Origin: Xenopus tropicalis
Taxonomy: Eukaryota; Chordata; Amphibia; Anura; Pipidae
Assembly: GCF_000004195.4 (NCBI RefSeq)
Contig: NC_030677.2
Location: forward strand, 68,100,222-68,164,221
Length of the DNA: 64,000 bases
Direction: 5' to 3'
Shown: positions 11,393 to 22,903 of the stretch, in pieces
Numbering within the stretch: position 1 is the first letter of the stretch
Layout: every line of letters begins with the position of its first letter
Notes under the pieces: model-generated
Told to the model about the DNA's origin: nothing
Seen by the model: only the letters and a program-made list of their open reading frames with translations
The model's database searches: none
Translations under genes and position numbers: made by a program

Positions 11393-12760
11393 TGATAAAC
11401 CTCATTGAGATCTCTTTGATAGAACTGCAGCTTTATTTGTTTATCCTTGCTTATGGCTGCAAAATTGTGAAAATGCCTAAGTAGAGGCAAAAATGTTGGT
11501 AATCATTCTTAGTGGCAGATTTATTAAAATTTGATTTGGAAGTGTATGGTATGATATTGTAAAACAAATATAATTGGAATATTAACAAGGAAAAATGACT
11601 TTGGTGCAAGGGAGTCTCTGCTAGAAATGTTGCTTCTAATGGAAAAAGACATATTGTAGGATTCCTTAAATGCAATAACGAACATTTGCTTTTTTACCTT
11701 AGAGATGTAGGGTGACAGTTACAAGGAGAAAGTATGTTGCAAGCTTCTGCTAGGTGGAGAAAAGCATTGTAATGTTTGTATAGAATACAATACACTATGA
11801 GGGTGTTGAGGCAACGGAACAGCCTGCAGGGAAATGTTGTGATGGCAGATTTTCTAATCCCTTTAAGAGGGAATTAATTTCTACTTGGCCTGGTATAATA
11901 TTTAACTATGCAACTATGTATTAAGGAGTAGTATGGAGAAGAACAGAATATAGCATAACACTGGTAGCTTGAGGTTATTATCTGACATACTGTATGACAG
12001 GGTATGGACAATAACTAAGCTACAAAGCAAAGAAAACCATGCAGTGATTGGATAGTAAGATATAAGACACCAGTTACTCATTCGGGTGGATGTTTTTTAT
12101 TGTAGTATTTACAGAAGCTCTGATGATAGAAGAGATTAGCATTAAAGGAGAGAAAATCCAAGCATGGGTGTTGACGAGTGACTTGGCACTTTGTAAGATG
12201 GAATAAGGAAGACATGAAAATAAATATATGTGAAAGAAAAGAGTGTTGTCAAGGCTGCCAACTGCTTTTTAAAGATTCACCAATGCTCTCATTGCTTAGT
12301 TATTTCAGAAACTAGCTTCCCATAGACATGGGCAGGCTTGACCTTTGAATAAAAACAATGAGAGAAAAACAAACATTTAAGAGTTATGGCAGGTTAGGTG
12401 TTTTATTAAACAAATAGCAGCAACTACAGTGCAGTAGAATTCAGATAACCCTGCACCTTTATCAACCTTAACTGTCGATTTTTTTTTCTGTTGCTAAAAA
12501 TAATGGCAAAATACATAATGTTCAATTGACCTAATTATTCATTACATAGAGGAGTATATTCTTAAGGGATTGTTTTTCCAAAAGCTTAAATGTTTGCCAC
12601 CTTAAACCTAGCAAGCCTCTTATTTAATAAAATCGAAGAAATATGTAATATATAATGAATATGCTCCTCAAAGCAGAGAAAATAAAATGGAACATCAGAC
12701 GTGTTAGATAGAAGTACAGAAAAGGAATCTGACCTGTTGTATGGTAGCATACAGAATGCT
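11393..12760. other. Unrecognised noncoding sequence
   Basis: AT-rich and without recognisable repeat ends or credible open frames. Confidence 0.4.
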
Positions 12761-12912
12761 TAGTGAGTAGCAAAATTTTCAACAGGCATGGATTCGCTAC
12801 GAAATTCTGCATTTCACTATTGAGAAAAAAAGCTCCAGTCATGTAAAAAAAAAAAAAAAAGACGCATTTTGCAAATTTTCAGCGAAATGGGACAGATTCA
12901 TTTAGTTAATCA
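12761..12912 (-). mobile_element. hAT-like MITE (TAGTGATGAG family), internally deleted
   Basis: The left part TAGTGAGTAGCAAAATTTTC...GGCATGGATTCGC leads quickly to GCGAAATGGGACAGATTCA. Only about 150 bp remains, and the right TIR has decayed. Confidence 0.6.
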
Positions 12913-13053
12913 TAGTGATACTTAGCACATATTTAGAGAATAACAATAATGTATATCTTGTAATGATTCACATATTCATATTTAGGTGTCCGATTTGCTG
13001 TTATGTTCTGGCTTCACCCTGGAGGTGAAATCAGGGATGGAACTAGTCTGGGC

Positions 13054-13297
13054 TAGTGATGAGCGAATCTATCGCGTTTCGCTTCTCCAAAAAATCTGCA
13101 AAAAAAAATTCATGAAACAGCAAAGAAATGAAACGAGGGGCCATGCAACTTTTCCAAAGCACATAACTTTTTGGACGTGACTGCACCTTTTTTTTGACGC
13201 AACCGCAATTTTTTTGCTGTGAAATTTTGCAGAAGTTTTTCCAAAACATTTCGCCAACGGCAAATCCATGCCTGGCAAAAAAACTCGCTCATCACTA
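13054..13297 (+). mobile_element. hAT-like MITE (TAGTGATGAG family), complete, 8-bp TSD
   Basis: It starts TAGTGATGAGCGAATCTATCGCGTTTCGC-like and ends GGCAAAAAAACTCGCTCATCACTA. It is flanked by a perfect 8-bp duplication GTCTGGGC (13046-13053 and 13298-13305). TIRs beginning TAGTG with 8-bp target duplications are hallmarks of the hAT superfamily. Several overlapping short frames here are by-products of the element. Confidence 0.9.
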
Positions 13298-13305
13298 GTC
13301 TGGGC

Positions 13306-14324
13306 CTTTATCCCACCAACGCTCACACGTTAATTCTCTCACCCCCCAATCGTCATCATCATCATGCAAGGGGGGAGGGACAACGGAGGGGCAAGGTGGC
13401 TGGTCGGGTTGGCCTGACACTGAATAAAATGAAATGCCTATGAAGTGTCAAAATGCAGTTTAAATACTCTTAAATATGCTGCTAAAAACTGTTCAAACAA
13501 CTTTTCTAAATTACCATCTATCTGCAATGAATATCAGCTTGCTACAAAGCAGGTTAGTTCATCAATATGTGCGTCATCTCTTAGTTTTAGTGATATTTCT
13601 GGAAAACTAGCCTGTTCCGACCTTATAGGTGGTCCTTGATTGCTGAGCTGATATGCACTGCTGTACTGTTTAATACAATGCCACTTTGATTTAATATATT
13701 TGTTGATCTTTTTAAGTGACGTAATCTCCCTTTGAATGATGTTATCGGGGGCTACCTAGGGGAGTGACCAAGAATGACCCAAAGTCCAGAGTTTGAGTTT
13801 ATTACTATGGATGTACTATCTCTGTTTGACATATATGTACATTTATTTCTTTTATGTGGACATTCCAGGCTCAATATAAGTATTTGCCCTTGAGAATTTT
13901 CAGCAAATAATTTCACACATGGGGCTGATATTCAAGCACTTTCTTTGACCCCAAAAGTATAGCCGATGAGAGTCTACATAGAAAACTGTTTCTAATTTAA
14001 TTGTTTATACTGTAGTTTCCCAAGCAATTTCCAACAAACCTGTAGGTATGAATTTTTTTTTTCCATCCTAAATTATTATAAACACAACATTCAGAAGATG
14101 TTGTAAACACTCTGATACCCGTGATGATTTATCCTTCACAGAATCATTTCACAAGATAGAGCTTTATTTATGTGATTCTGCAGAAACTACATGAGGGTGG
14201 GTAAGCAAACAGCTGTAAATCAGCAGAATCTCTGACAGCTGGAAATTAATAGACTCATCACAACTGACTTCAATTGTCACAGAATGATTTTGAAGTTCTG
14301 TCCCAAAATGGGAAGTTTTCATAA
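13306..14324. other. Noncoding sequence, GC-richer at its start
   Basis: At 13306-13430 there is a GC-richer patch containing a short ATC run and a GGCCTGACACTG motif, possibly the end of an older hAT element. The remainder is unrecognised. The 64-codon frame at 13445-13639 has no features I can name. Confidence 0.35.
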
Positions 14325-14929
14325 ACCAGTGGTTTCAGTGGTTACTAGGATCCAAATTACCTTAGCAACCAGGCACTTGCTACGGTAGAGTTACAATGAG
14401 AATATAATAGAATCTATATTCCATTATATTATATAGAAGTGGGTCTGAATAGAAAGATAAGTAAAAAGTAACAATAACAATAAAATTGTAGCCTCACAGA
14501 GCAATAGCTTTTGGCTCCCGGGGTCAGTGACCCCCATTTGAAAGCTGGAAAGAGTCTAAAGTAGAAGGCAAATAATTAAAAAAAGCTGAACGATGAATAG
14601 TGATGACCTAATCTGTCCCGTTTCGCTTCACCATAAAATGTGCAAAACGGCAAGAAAATTTGCGAAACGCATTTGTCGCGCAATTTTTTTTTGTCTCCCA
14701 CGTCTGTTTTTTGTCTACCGTGCTCAATTTGACATGCGACAAAAAAAATCCGAGTGACAAATTTTTCCGTGGCGAATTTTCACGGAAATGGTAAAATGCG
14801 GAAATTCGCTGCGAATCCATGCCTGGCAAAAAAATTCGCTCATCACTAAAGATCAATTGAAAAGTTGCTAAGATTTGCCCATTCTAAAACATGTTAAAAG
14901 TTTACTTAAGGGTGAACCACCCCTTTTAA
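14325..14929. mobile_element. Kolobok/T2-like element, right part, with MITE inserted
   Basis: Sequence typical of the element (TTACTAGGATCCAAATTACC, GGGGTCAGTGACCCCCATTTG, AAAGCTGGAAAGAGTC) resumes after the MITE (14598-14848) and ends GGGTGAACCACCCCTTTTAA at the TTAA target. The far left end was not recognised. The right terminus matches, in inverted form, the left-end fragment at 739. Confidence 0.7.
14598..14848 (+). mobile_element. hAT-like MITE (TAGTGATGAG family), nested in Kolobok-like element
   Basis: It starts TAGTGATGACCTAATCTGTC and ends AAAAAAATTCGCTCATCACTA. The flanks ACGATGAA and AAGATCAA match at 6 of 8 positions. The host element continues on both sides, so this MITE is the younger insertion. 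Confidence 0.85.
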
Positions 14930-16147
14930 ATTCCATGTACCCGTGCTTAAGTGCCAATTGTAGTTGTGTTGAACTATAACTCACCACTGGGATATTCTAT
15001 CTTTAGGATTACAATCATGCTATCACAGTCAGACATTATCTAAAAAAAAGTCAAATCATTAGTGGTGATGATAAAAATATGAAACAGTAAAACATCTTAA
15101 AAAGTATCCTAGGTTCCTTTGTTTGTTACAACCTTTAGGGTCCAAAGTATCCATATTCCAAATCCAGAATCATTCACTCTGTATTAGACATTTTTGTAAT
15201 CTTTAGCTAATACCATACTAACTTTCTCTAAGATTTGGCAAAAAAAAAAATGCTATCCAACATATACGCAGGTTGTACTCCTGATCCCATACTGTCATTG
15301 CAGTGAAGATTATTGCCATAAACATTTGTACCCAGTGATCCCTGTTTATATTATATGTTTGTTTGTATTATATTTATTTGTATATATTTGTTTGTACTAC
15401 ATTTGTTGTTGATTTTTTAAAGTAAATCATTAACCATGCGATGTCCAATGTAGCTCTGATTAGCTGTCTGCTACTTTACATGATGACTGTAATGCTGACA
15501 TTCTCCCATTTGGTTGGAGGGCACTTTAAGAGACTTTCACAAGGAATTTTTACATCTTTTGCTGGTCCTCATCTTATGCATCTTTTTACAAGAGAGTAAT
15601 TTTGTTTTATATATTGAAAAACATCCAGGCCTTGTTTTCTAAATCCATATCCATCAAATATGACAGCTAAAGAACCACTGAAGTATTTTCTGGCCTAGAT
15701 TTATGGAAAGTGAACAGGCATTATAAGGGACAGCACAATTTATTCTGTAAAAGGTTATCATGCTGCATAAAAGTTCTAATGAAGAAACTGCCAATTTCTA
15801 TTTATTGTATAAATGTGGTCTTTACCAAGATTATACACTCAAAGAGCGTGCTTTGCAGATAGAAAAGGACTGTAGAGAAACATTAGGGATAATGTAATAA
15901 ATAGTCTTAGGTTTGTTAATTGTCTAGTAACCAATAGCAACTTATCTACTGGTAGCATTTATTGGGCAGTTGTTTGAAAACAAACATCTAATAAGTTCCA
16001 ATGGGTTACTAGATGTGGGAAAATACAAAAGTTTTTATTATATTACTCAATATGACTACTCATATCAGACTCAGCAGATTGTCAGCAACCCTGTGTATGC
16101 AATTTCTATGTACCTGGTTATTGCTGACTCTATGATGAGCCAAAAAC
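14930..16147. other. Unrecognised noncoding sequence with a possible decayed MITE
   Basis: At about 15905-16025 AGTAACCAATAGCAACTTATC and AAGTTCCAATGGGTTACTAG form an imperfect inverted pair around AAACAAACATCT, like the element at 22375. The rest is unrecognised. Confidence 0.35.
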
Positions 16148-16150
16148 TTA

Positions 16151-16670
16151 GGGGCTGATTTACTAACCCACGAATCCGACCCGAATTAGAAAAGTTCCGA
16201 CTTGAAAACGAACATTTTGCGACTTTTTCGTATGTTTTGCGATTTTTTCGGCGTCTTTACGAATTTTTCGTTACCAATACGATTTTTGCGTAAAAACGCG
16301 AGTTTTTCGTAGCCATTACGAAAGTTGCGTAAAATCTTGCGATTTTTCCGTAGCGTTAAAACTTGCGCAAAAAGTTGCGCTTTTTTCGTAGCGTTAAAAC
16401 TTACGCGAAACTTCGCACCTTTTAAGTTTTAACGCTACGAAAAAGGCGCAACTTTTCGCGTAAGTTTTAACGCTACGAAAAATCGCAAGATTTTACGCAA
16501 CTTTCGTAATGGCTACGAAAAACTCGCGTTTTTACGCAAAAATCGTATTGGTAACGAAAAATTCGTAAAGACGCCGAAAAAATACGAAAAAAATCGCAAA
16601 ATACCGATCTTTACGAAAAAAACGCAATCGGACTCATTTCGACCCGTTCGTGGGTTAGTAAATGTGCCCC
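16151..16670. mobile_element. 520-bp near-perfect palindromic MITE with TTA target duplication
   Basis: It starts GGGGCTGATTTACTAACCCACGAA and ends TTCGTGGGTTAGTAAATGTGCCCC, flanked by TTA on both sides (16148-16150 and 16671-16673). Almost the whole length folds on itself: GTAGCCATTACGAAAGTTGCG on the left pairs with CGCAACTTTCGTAATGGCTAC on the right. TTA duplications and GGGC-type ends suggest PIF/Harbinger mobilisation. The element is richer in CpG and CGAAA motifs than its surroundings. Confidence 0.88.
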
Positions 16671-16856
16671 TTAGTATTACTATTAACTATCTCATACACC
16701 ACTAAAAGGAAAAATTACAGTCAAATGCAAAAGTTTTCAAAGAAGTACTCTGATTAAGTTTACATCTACTGTAATTGTTTTTTGGGTTTAGATCTTCTTT
16801 AAATTCACCCAGGACAGGACAAGAAAGGGAAAAATATTTCTTACACCTTACAGCAG

Positions 16857-17112
16857 TAGTGATGAGCTAATCTGTCCTGTTTCGATGAAAAACTGCTGTA
16901 AAATTTGCAAAATGCATTGGACTCAATAGGTGTTCTTCCCGACTACCGTGTAATTTTTTTATGCGCACAACTTTTTTTCTGATTCCAAATGCATTAGTCA
17001 ATGAGCGTTTTTTCTTGCTCCTAATGCATTAAAGTGAAAGGATTTTTTTTTGTGATGGCGAAATGCGGAATTTCTTCATCTATGCCTGGTAAAAAAAATT
17101 AGCTCATCACTA
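16857..17112 (+). mobile_element. hAT-like MITE (TAGTGATGAG family), complete, perfect 8-bp TSD
   Basis: It starts TAGTGATGAGCTAATCTGTC and ends TTAGCTCATCACTA. It is flanked by TACAGCAG on both sides (16849-16856 and 17113-17120). Confidence 0.92.
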
Positions 17113-17120
17113 TACAGCAG

Positions 17121-18835
17121 TGATATGAGGTCACTTTTAAGGTTTACCACATTTCACAGGGAGCAAAATGCTTGGTACAGCCATTCTCATACCTCTCCAC
17201 ACTGTACACCTAAACTTTAGCAACAGAGAAGTGCTCATAAAAGGATGCAGGAGAGCAAAACTTCCACAGGAGGGATGAGGCAAGAATAACTGCTCTCAGG
17301 AATGGGAACCGTGAGTAATCGCCAGGGTCACAACAGGCAGAGTTAAACCATTAAATAAGGGGTACCTGAAAGGAGATCCAAGAATCGAGATCAAACAAGC
17401 CAGAGTCAGTATTCCGCAACACAGGTATCAAGAAAGAATTCTACAATGTCAGGATGATATCTGAGTAAACAATGAAAAGTTTAGCCTCTCTAAACAGCTG
17501 CCATGCTGACACAGACGTGCATCAGTGCTTGGATGTGATTGCATCAATGCACAGAATTGCGTCAAGGCATGTGAGCAATCTTGCACCATGGTATAACTGA
17601 TGCGTGATGAGTTCATGGTTGGCACCAATATGTGAGCATATAGTAATGTTGGCATCAAGCATCATTTTACATGCCAGGCCATTACAATACTGGTCAGGTG
17701 GCAACTTTTGTGGGGGGATCAAGGAAAGGACATACAAACTCCTTTCTCTCTACTGTTATTAAACGAATACATTTTGAAGGTAACTACCATACAATGTGGA
17801 TGTTATCGTGAATAAAAATCACCCCAGGATATTTTAAAAAAATGATAAACAAAAATAAGATTTTTTTTTCTGTTTGAAACAAGAAAAAACCCATAAGTTG
17901 ATCATTTACTCTATTAAAAGATACATCAGTTTTAATAAAAAGGAACAAACAGAATTGTTTAGTATTGTTTTATAGTGATTAATCTCCCAGAGGATAGTAA
18001 CTGCACTTGTATCCCTGTTTACAGAAGAAATAAAACCCCACAGAGTATTGTGCAGGCTGAAAAGCCTAACTAGCCTTCAAAATTATTGTTAACAAGCAAA
18101 TTAGCTCCAAAATTGAATGGCAGCAGGTCAATAGCAGCAATAAAACTACAGAGTTCTTGCTGATCGCATATTGTCCTTGAATGCAAACTGTAAAAAAGCT
18201 CCCCGAAGGCCTCCAACAATAACCTACAAAAGAATGAGACACAAAGGGTATTGAGCCAAAAGATGGTTCAATTTCCCCAGGCAGCCTGCTCATGTCACAT
18301 CAAACCACCTATTAGTCACAAACTGGTACGACTAAGAATTGTTAGGCCCCTTGAGAAAAGCTGTCAACTTGAAAGTGATAATTCTCATGAAAGGCACTGG
18401 TATCTTCGCTAACCTCTTCAGTTTATTGTTTTTCAAAGATTCTGGCAATTTTTTGTTCCACTGTTTGATAGAGAAAACAATGCATATATTATAGATAACT
18501 GTCAAAAGCTATCCAGAAAAAAGATGCCTCATCCTGTCAATACTCTTTTTAAAGGCATAGTACACATATACTTGGAAGCTGTGTGTTAGCATCTGATTTG
18601 GCTCGTTGTTTTTTGTACTGGATAGTTTATATTTTTCAAGTTGCCCTAGAATTTTAATTACTGAACAAATAACACTGAGACAGTATTATTGTCAATATAA
18701 AAACAATTACAGAATATTACTGTTTTGTTAAAAGCAATACAACTCTATAATAATGATTTTCATTTTTTCATGTTTAAGTTTTTTAAGTATCAAGTCTCTG
18801 CCCCCCCCCCCCCCGCCCTTCCAATCAGGGCAGCT
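17121..18835. other. Unrecognised noncoding sequence
   Basis: The segment at about 17300-17460 (GCCAGGGTCACAACAGGCAG and similar) has the feel of an old dispersed repeat, but no ends are visible. A C14 run lies at 18801-18814. No gene was recognised. Confidence 0.35.
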
Positions 18836-18839
18836 TTAA

Positions 18840-19229
18840 AGAACCAGTAACACCAAAAAATGAAAAAGTATCAAAGTAATTAAAATATAATGTACAATTG
18901 CTCTGCACTAGTAAAAGTTCTATGTTTGCCTCAGAAACCCTACTATAGTTTCCATAAATACCCTGATGTGTAGCCACGGAGGCAGCCATTCAAGCTGGAA
19001 AAAGGAGAAAAGGCACAGGCTACATAGCAGATAACAGATAAAACAACATTATTTTCTACAGGACTTATCTGTTATTTACTATATAACCTGTGCCTTTTCT
19101 CCTTTTTAATGGCTGCCCCCATGGCTACACAGCAGGGTATTTATAAAAGCAAAACAGATCAGTGTTACCAGTGGGGGGCAACAGTACATTATATTATAAA
19201 CACTTTCATATTTTGGTGTTACTGTTCCT
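18840..19229. mobile_element. Kolobok/T2-like MITE with TTAA duplication
   Basis: TTAA (18836-18839) precedes AGAACCAGTAACACCAAAAAATG. The other end TTTTGGTGTTACTGTTCCTT is followed by TTAA (19230-19233). Inside, GAAAAAGGAGAAAAGGCACAGG is inverted as CCTGTGCCTTTTCTCCTTTTT, so the central part can form a hairpin. Confidence 0.85.
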
Positions 19230-19310
19230 TTAAGGTACTAGTGGGCCATTGGCAAACTGTTAATTGGTGAGACCCTACAGCTGTCCTACAGAAATAGTAC
19301 TACCCTTAAA

Positions 19311-19391
19311 GTAACAGTAACACCAAAAAATGAAGGTGTTTTAAAGTTCTGAAAATATAATGCAGTGTTGCTCTGTACTGGTACTGTACTT
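19311..19391. mobile_element. Second left-end fragment of the same Kolobok/T2-like family
   Basis: TTAAAGTAACAGTAACACCAAAAAATGAA repeats the terminus of the element that ends 80 bp upstream. Only about 80 bp is left before the GTGGCC-type element begins. Confidence 0.7.
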
Positions 19392-19425
19392 TCCATACTG
19401 GCTTGGAATATGTAAATCACCCTTA

Positions 19426-20186
19426 AACTACACGCACCAATATTATTGAATGAAACAAGGTTTCATATGATATTCGGTGCGTGTATGGTGGATCGACAAG
19501 ATGACAGATATTGGTCAGCCTTGGATAATGGTTGTTTTGTCGATTGGGCAGGTCAAAAGATTTTGATCAGGCGCCATTGAAGGCACCCGAAGAAAAGCTG
19601 TGTTTAGGGCTGAATTGTCATATAGAGGTAGAATTGTTTCTACCTCCATATTTGACAATTCAGCCCTGAACATCAATGGATCTTAAAGGGGACCTGTCAC
19701 CTTAAGAAATCATTTCAAATTGTTTTCTATTGTGTTTGTCAAACAAAATAAACTTACATTATATAAATTATTTTGATTTTATTTTCTTCAGCCTTGGAAT
19801 TCACGAATGCAGCAAGCAGGCAGGCTCCATTTTGTGGACACTGTTCAAAGCAGGCATTGCATCCTGTCAAAATCTTGTTTCTGTGCCAGTATGGGGGGAT
19901 CTGTTGCCCATGTCAATGCACTGGTTACAAAATTACATGGTGAGGAGGGAGGGAGAATGTGAAAGTAACTGCCAGCTCCACCCCTATGCCTAAGGCATAG
20001 AGGCAGGGCAGGCAATATATGATTTACAGCTGGGATTTTTTAATGCTTTTATAATGGGTTTGGATGTGGTAATAACAAAATGATATTGGGTTTCTTGTTT
20101 AATTTGAAAAGGGCTTTTATTATAAAGCTTTTTATGTCTGGGTGACAGGTCCACTTTAATCGTAATTGGTACGTGTATGGCCAGCT
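19426..20186. mobile_element. GTGGCCATACACG-family element split by a Kolobok-like insertion
   Basis: The left part has CACGCACCAATATTATTG, GCGCCATTGAAGGCACC and AGGTAGAATTGTTTCTACCTCC, as in the intact copies at 24409 and 62211. The right end is ACGTGTATGGCCAGCT followed by TTA. The two parts are separated by the TTAA-flanked element at 19687-20155. Confidence 0.75.
19687..20155. mobile_element. Kolobok/T2-like element nested in a Harbinger-like MITE
   Basis: It is flanked by TTAA (19683-19686 and 20156-20159). The ends AGGGGACCTGTCACC and GGGTGACAGGTCCACT are inverted copies. The open frame at 19730-19993 lies within this element and shows no transposase motif, so the copy is non-autonomous. 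Confidence 0.85.
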
Positions 20187-20258
20187 TTACTGTCTGAAAC
20201 ACTGCTCAGTAACACTCAGCATTTCTGAGCAGGGTTTTTGCCACTGTTATGTTGAGAG

Positions 20259-20397
20259 TATTGATGAGCGAATCTGTCCTATTTCGATTCAGACACAAAA
20301 AATTTTTCACTGCGAATTTTTGCGCCAGTTTTGCCAATGTTGAAATGCAGAATTTTGCAGTGAATCCATGCCTAGTGAAAAAATTTACTCATCGCTA
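20259..20397 (+). mobile_element. hAT-like MITE (TAGTGATGAG family), short copy
   Basis: It starts TTGATGAGCGAATCTGTCC, ends CATGCCTAGTGAAAAAATTTAC and TCATCGCTA, and is only about 140 bp, so it is internally deleted. The target duplication is decayed. Confidence 0.75.
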
Positions 20398-20668
20398 GTT
20401 AAAAAGGGAATTTTGACCTCCAGTATTTGTTGCTTGATGGCAGCACTGATTAGCCTTTACTGTGTTCCTGACACTAATGCAATTACAAAGTCATTCAGTT
20501 CCAGTTGCCAAGTGAAACAAGATAGGATAAACCATTCAAGATGATGCAACTCCATTTAGAGTTTAACTTGCAAAGACAATGAAATTCCATCTTTAAACAA
20601 AAAGACAACTGCACATTTTCAAGAAGTTTAAGGACACCTTATCCAAAAAAGCAAATTAAAAATGTTGT

Positions 20669-20669
20669 A

Positions 20670-20704
<35 letters not shown>
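20669..20704. repeat. (TA)n microsatellite
   Basis: An uninterrupted run of about 17 TA units. Confidence 0.95.
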
Positions 20705-20705
<1 letters not shown>

Positions 20706-21172
20706 CATGTTATGAAAAATGAAATCTTACAACTTCCCAGTACCAACGTATTGACATACTTTTAATAATGATTTCATATCATATTTAATTGTATATAATT
20801 ATATTATTATTTAATTAATCATAAAATACATAAATATGGTTTTCCTTTCTACAGTTTAAGTTCTGTTAAAGTTACTTGCACCAGACTGAGGCAAAGTAAG
20901 TTTCTTGAAAGGAGAGAGAAACTGTGCACGACAAAATTAGTTCCACAGTAGAATCAGAAAGTGCTCCAGGGAGTTTATTAAGCAAAGGTCATGAGAAAGG
21001 ATCAGGGGTATGACATCAACTACTTTCAGGACAAGCAAAGGTATAAAGTCAGGCATTGGAACACAGGAGGTTGTCTTACAAGCACTGGTGCAAATATGAA
21101 GTAGAAACACCAATTTATTCTAGCAAAATCGTACACAAAACTGTTTGCTGGGAGTTGTTTTATGTAAATGAT
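20705..21172. other. Unrecognised noncoding sequence
   Basis: AT-rich up to about 20870, then more mixed sequence with a possible old repeat (CAGGGAGTTTATTAAGCAAAGG). No open frame of note. Confidence 0.35.
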
Positions 21173-21180
21173 ATGTATAT

Positions 21181-21642
21181 TAGTGATGAGCAAATCTGTT
21201 CTGTTTCGCCGAAAAATTTGCGAATCTTTCAAAAGATCCGTAAAATGGCGAAAATGACGTGCGGCAAAAAAAATTGTCTCCCGCGGCTATTATTTTGTCG
21301 TGCGGCTATTATTTTGTCTCCCACGGCTATTATTTTGTCTCCCGCGGCTATTATTTTGTCTCCCGCGGCTATTATTTTGTCGCGTGGCTATTATTTTGTC
21401 TCCCGCGGCTATTATTTTGTCTCCCGTGGCTATTATTTTGTCGCCCGTGGCTATTATTTCGTTGCGCGGCTATTGTTTTGATGCCCGCGACTATTCTTTT
21501 TTGATGCCGGGGACAATTTTTGGACGTGTGGCGAATTTTTCCGTGGCAAATTTTTCTATCCGTTTCGCGAAACAATCCGCAATGGAGAAACGGGGAAATT
21601 CGCCGCGAATCCATGCCTAGCAAAACATTTCACCCATCACTA
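21181..21642 (+). mobile_element. hAT-like MITE (TAGTGATGAG family) enlarged by an internal minisatellite
   Basis: It starts TAGTGATGAGCAAATCTGTTC and ends CAAAACATTTCACCCATCACTA, with a perfect 8-bp duplication ATGTATAT (21173-21180 and 21643-21650). It is 462 bp, about twice the length of compact copies, because of a tandem array at 21283-21512. Because the units are multiples of three bases, the array opens long frames in several phases on both strands (for example 21056-21481 +). These are artefacts of the repeat. Confidence 0.92.
21283..21512. repeat. 21/18-bp minisatellite inside MITE
   Basis: About ten units of GCGGCTATTATTTTGTCTCCC. Some are shortened by three bases (GTCGTGCGG, GTCGCGTGG forms), and the last units diverge (GTTTTGATGCCCGCG). 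Confidence 0.92.
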
Positions 21643-21650
21643 ATGTATAT

Positions 21651-22374
21651 AGCAATACGGCACTTGAAGGGGAATGGAACTAAAGTCTCCTTAATACTTA
21701 ACTGAAACTTCTGTGTTGCTTCCAACTAATATTCTACCATTTTATTTTATTGCTCATGAGTCTGACCCCTAGTGCCTAACACAGGAACCAGCTTTTAAAG
21801 GAAACATTTTTTTTTTTCTAAAAAAATGTACCCAATGTACTGAAGGGGTAGTCATACTACTACAAAAGCTATATTAATATTAATAAAGGCATTATCGTCT
21901 TATTCACAAGTTAACTGATACCATGGGAGCAAGCTACTAAGGGATCCCTGAAGTTACCACCAGGCTGCCAGTAATTGCTTGGTTTTCTTGCACACTTTCC
22001 TGGATCCATGGTGTCCATTCATGCAAATGCATTCAGTTTATCAGATCAGGCTGAATAGGCATATTGGCACTTGCTATAACTTGCAAAACAAAATGGATGG
22101 GCTCAAATACCTTTGTGAATATCAGCATCATTTGTGATTTGCAGTTGAGTTCAAAATTGAGACTATCTGCACTTAAATATAGGGCATGCTAAAATCATAG
22201 TAACACAAGATCACCCCACCAACATCTTCCAGAGCAAGATCTTACCACTACTGCAATCTTCTCTGCTCCCAAGAACATGTGACCTACACTCTGATCAGGT
22301 GGGGAATCAGGATGCTGCTGTGTAACCCTCTCTATTGCTTCATTACAGACTTTGGGCAAAGTGCTGTTCCATAG
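21651..22374. other. Unrecognised noncoding sequence
   Basis: No recognised repeat ends, RNA genes or credible open frames. Confidence 0.4.
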
Positions 22375-22523
22375 ATGTAATAAAAGGCACTAGGTTTGCC
22401 CAGGAGCAGAAACCCATAGCAACTGATAAGATATTTGCTAATAAACAGGTGATCAGTAAATGCTTCTTGCAAATTGGTTGCTATGGAGATTGCTCCTGGG
22501 AAATGTTGTGCCTTTTATTACAT
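22375..22523. mobile_element. Short palindromic MITE ATGTAATAAAAGGCAC...GTGCCTTTTATTACAT
   Basis: The terminal 16 bases are perfect inverted copies. Inside, GCCCAGGAGCAGAAACCCATAG pairs with CTATGGAGATTGCTCCTGGG. It is about 149 bp long. The open frame at 22335-22577 crosses it and is not a gene. Confidence 0.8.
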
Positions 22524-22903
22524 AACCCCATGTATGTCTATATCCCAACAGATATAAATCTAATTATGGAACTTTAGACTGCGCATGGAATGGCTTATGC
22601 AACATAAAACATGCCCAGCAGTAAAAGCTATACTAAAGCTATTATTTTCAAACATACTTGATATGAATAGCCTTATAGACAGTTAAAGGAGAAGGAAAGG
22701 CTAATAAAGAGTTAATCTCAAGCTGCAGGCATACCTTCAGTTGTCTCAATAGTGCCCTTAAGTTTCCCCATATTTCACCTGTTCAGAAGATCAGAAGCCA
22801 GACAGGAGGAAAAAATGCTGAGCTGTGTAAAGAAAGTTCCCATAATGCCTTGCTCCTGCACAGACACTCAGACCAAGTGAACTTGCTCAGTTAATTAGAC
22901 TAT

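Noticed and set aside
13306..13440. GC-richer patch as a possible CpG island or promoter
   Set aside because: It is short, CpG is sparse, and it is more likely old repeat sequence adjoining a MITE insertion.
21283..21512. Possible CRISPR array
   Set aside because: Units are tandem without unique spacers, and the context is a vertebrate transposon with target duplication.
21056..21705. Several overlapping open frames of 60-141 codons on both strands with repeating PAAIILS-like peptides
   Set aside because: They arise from a 21/18-bp tandem repeat inside a MITE. Unit length divisible by three keeps all phases open, and no start context or family match supports a gene.
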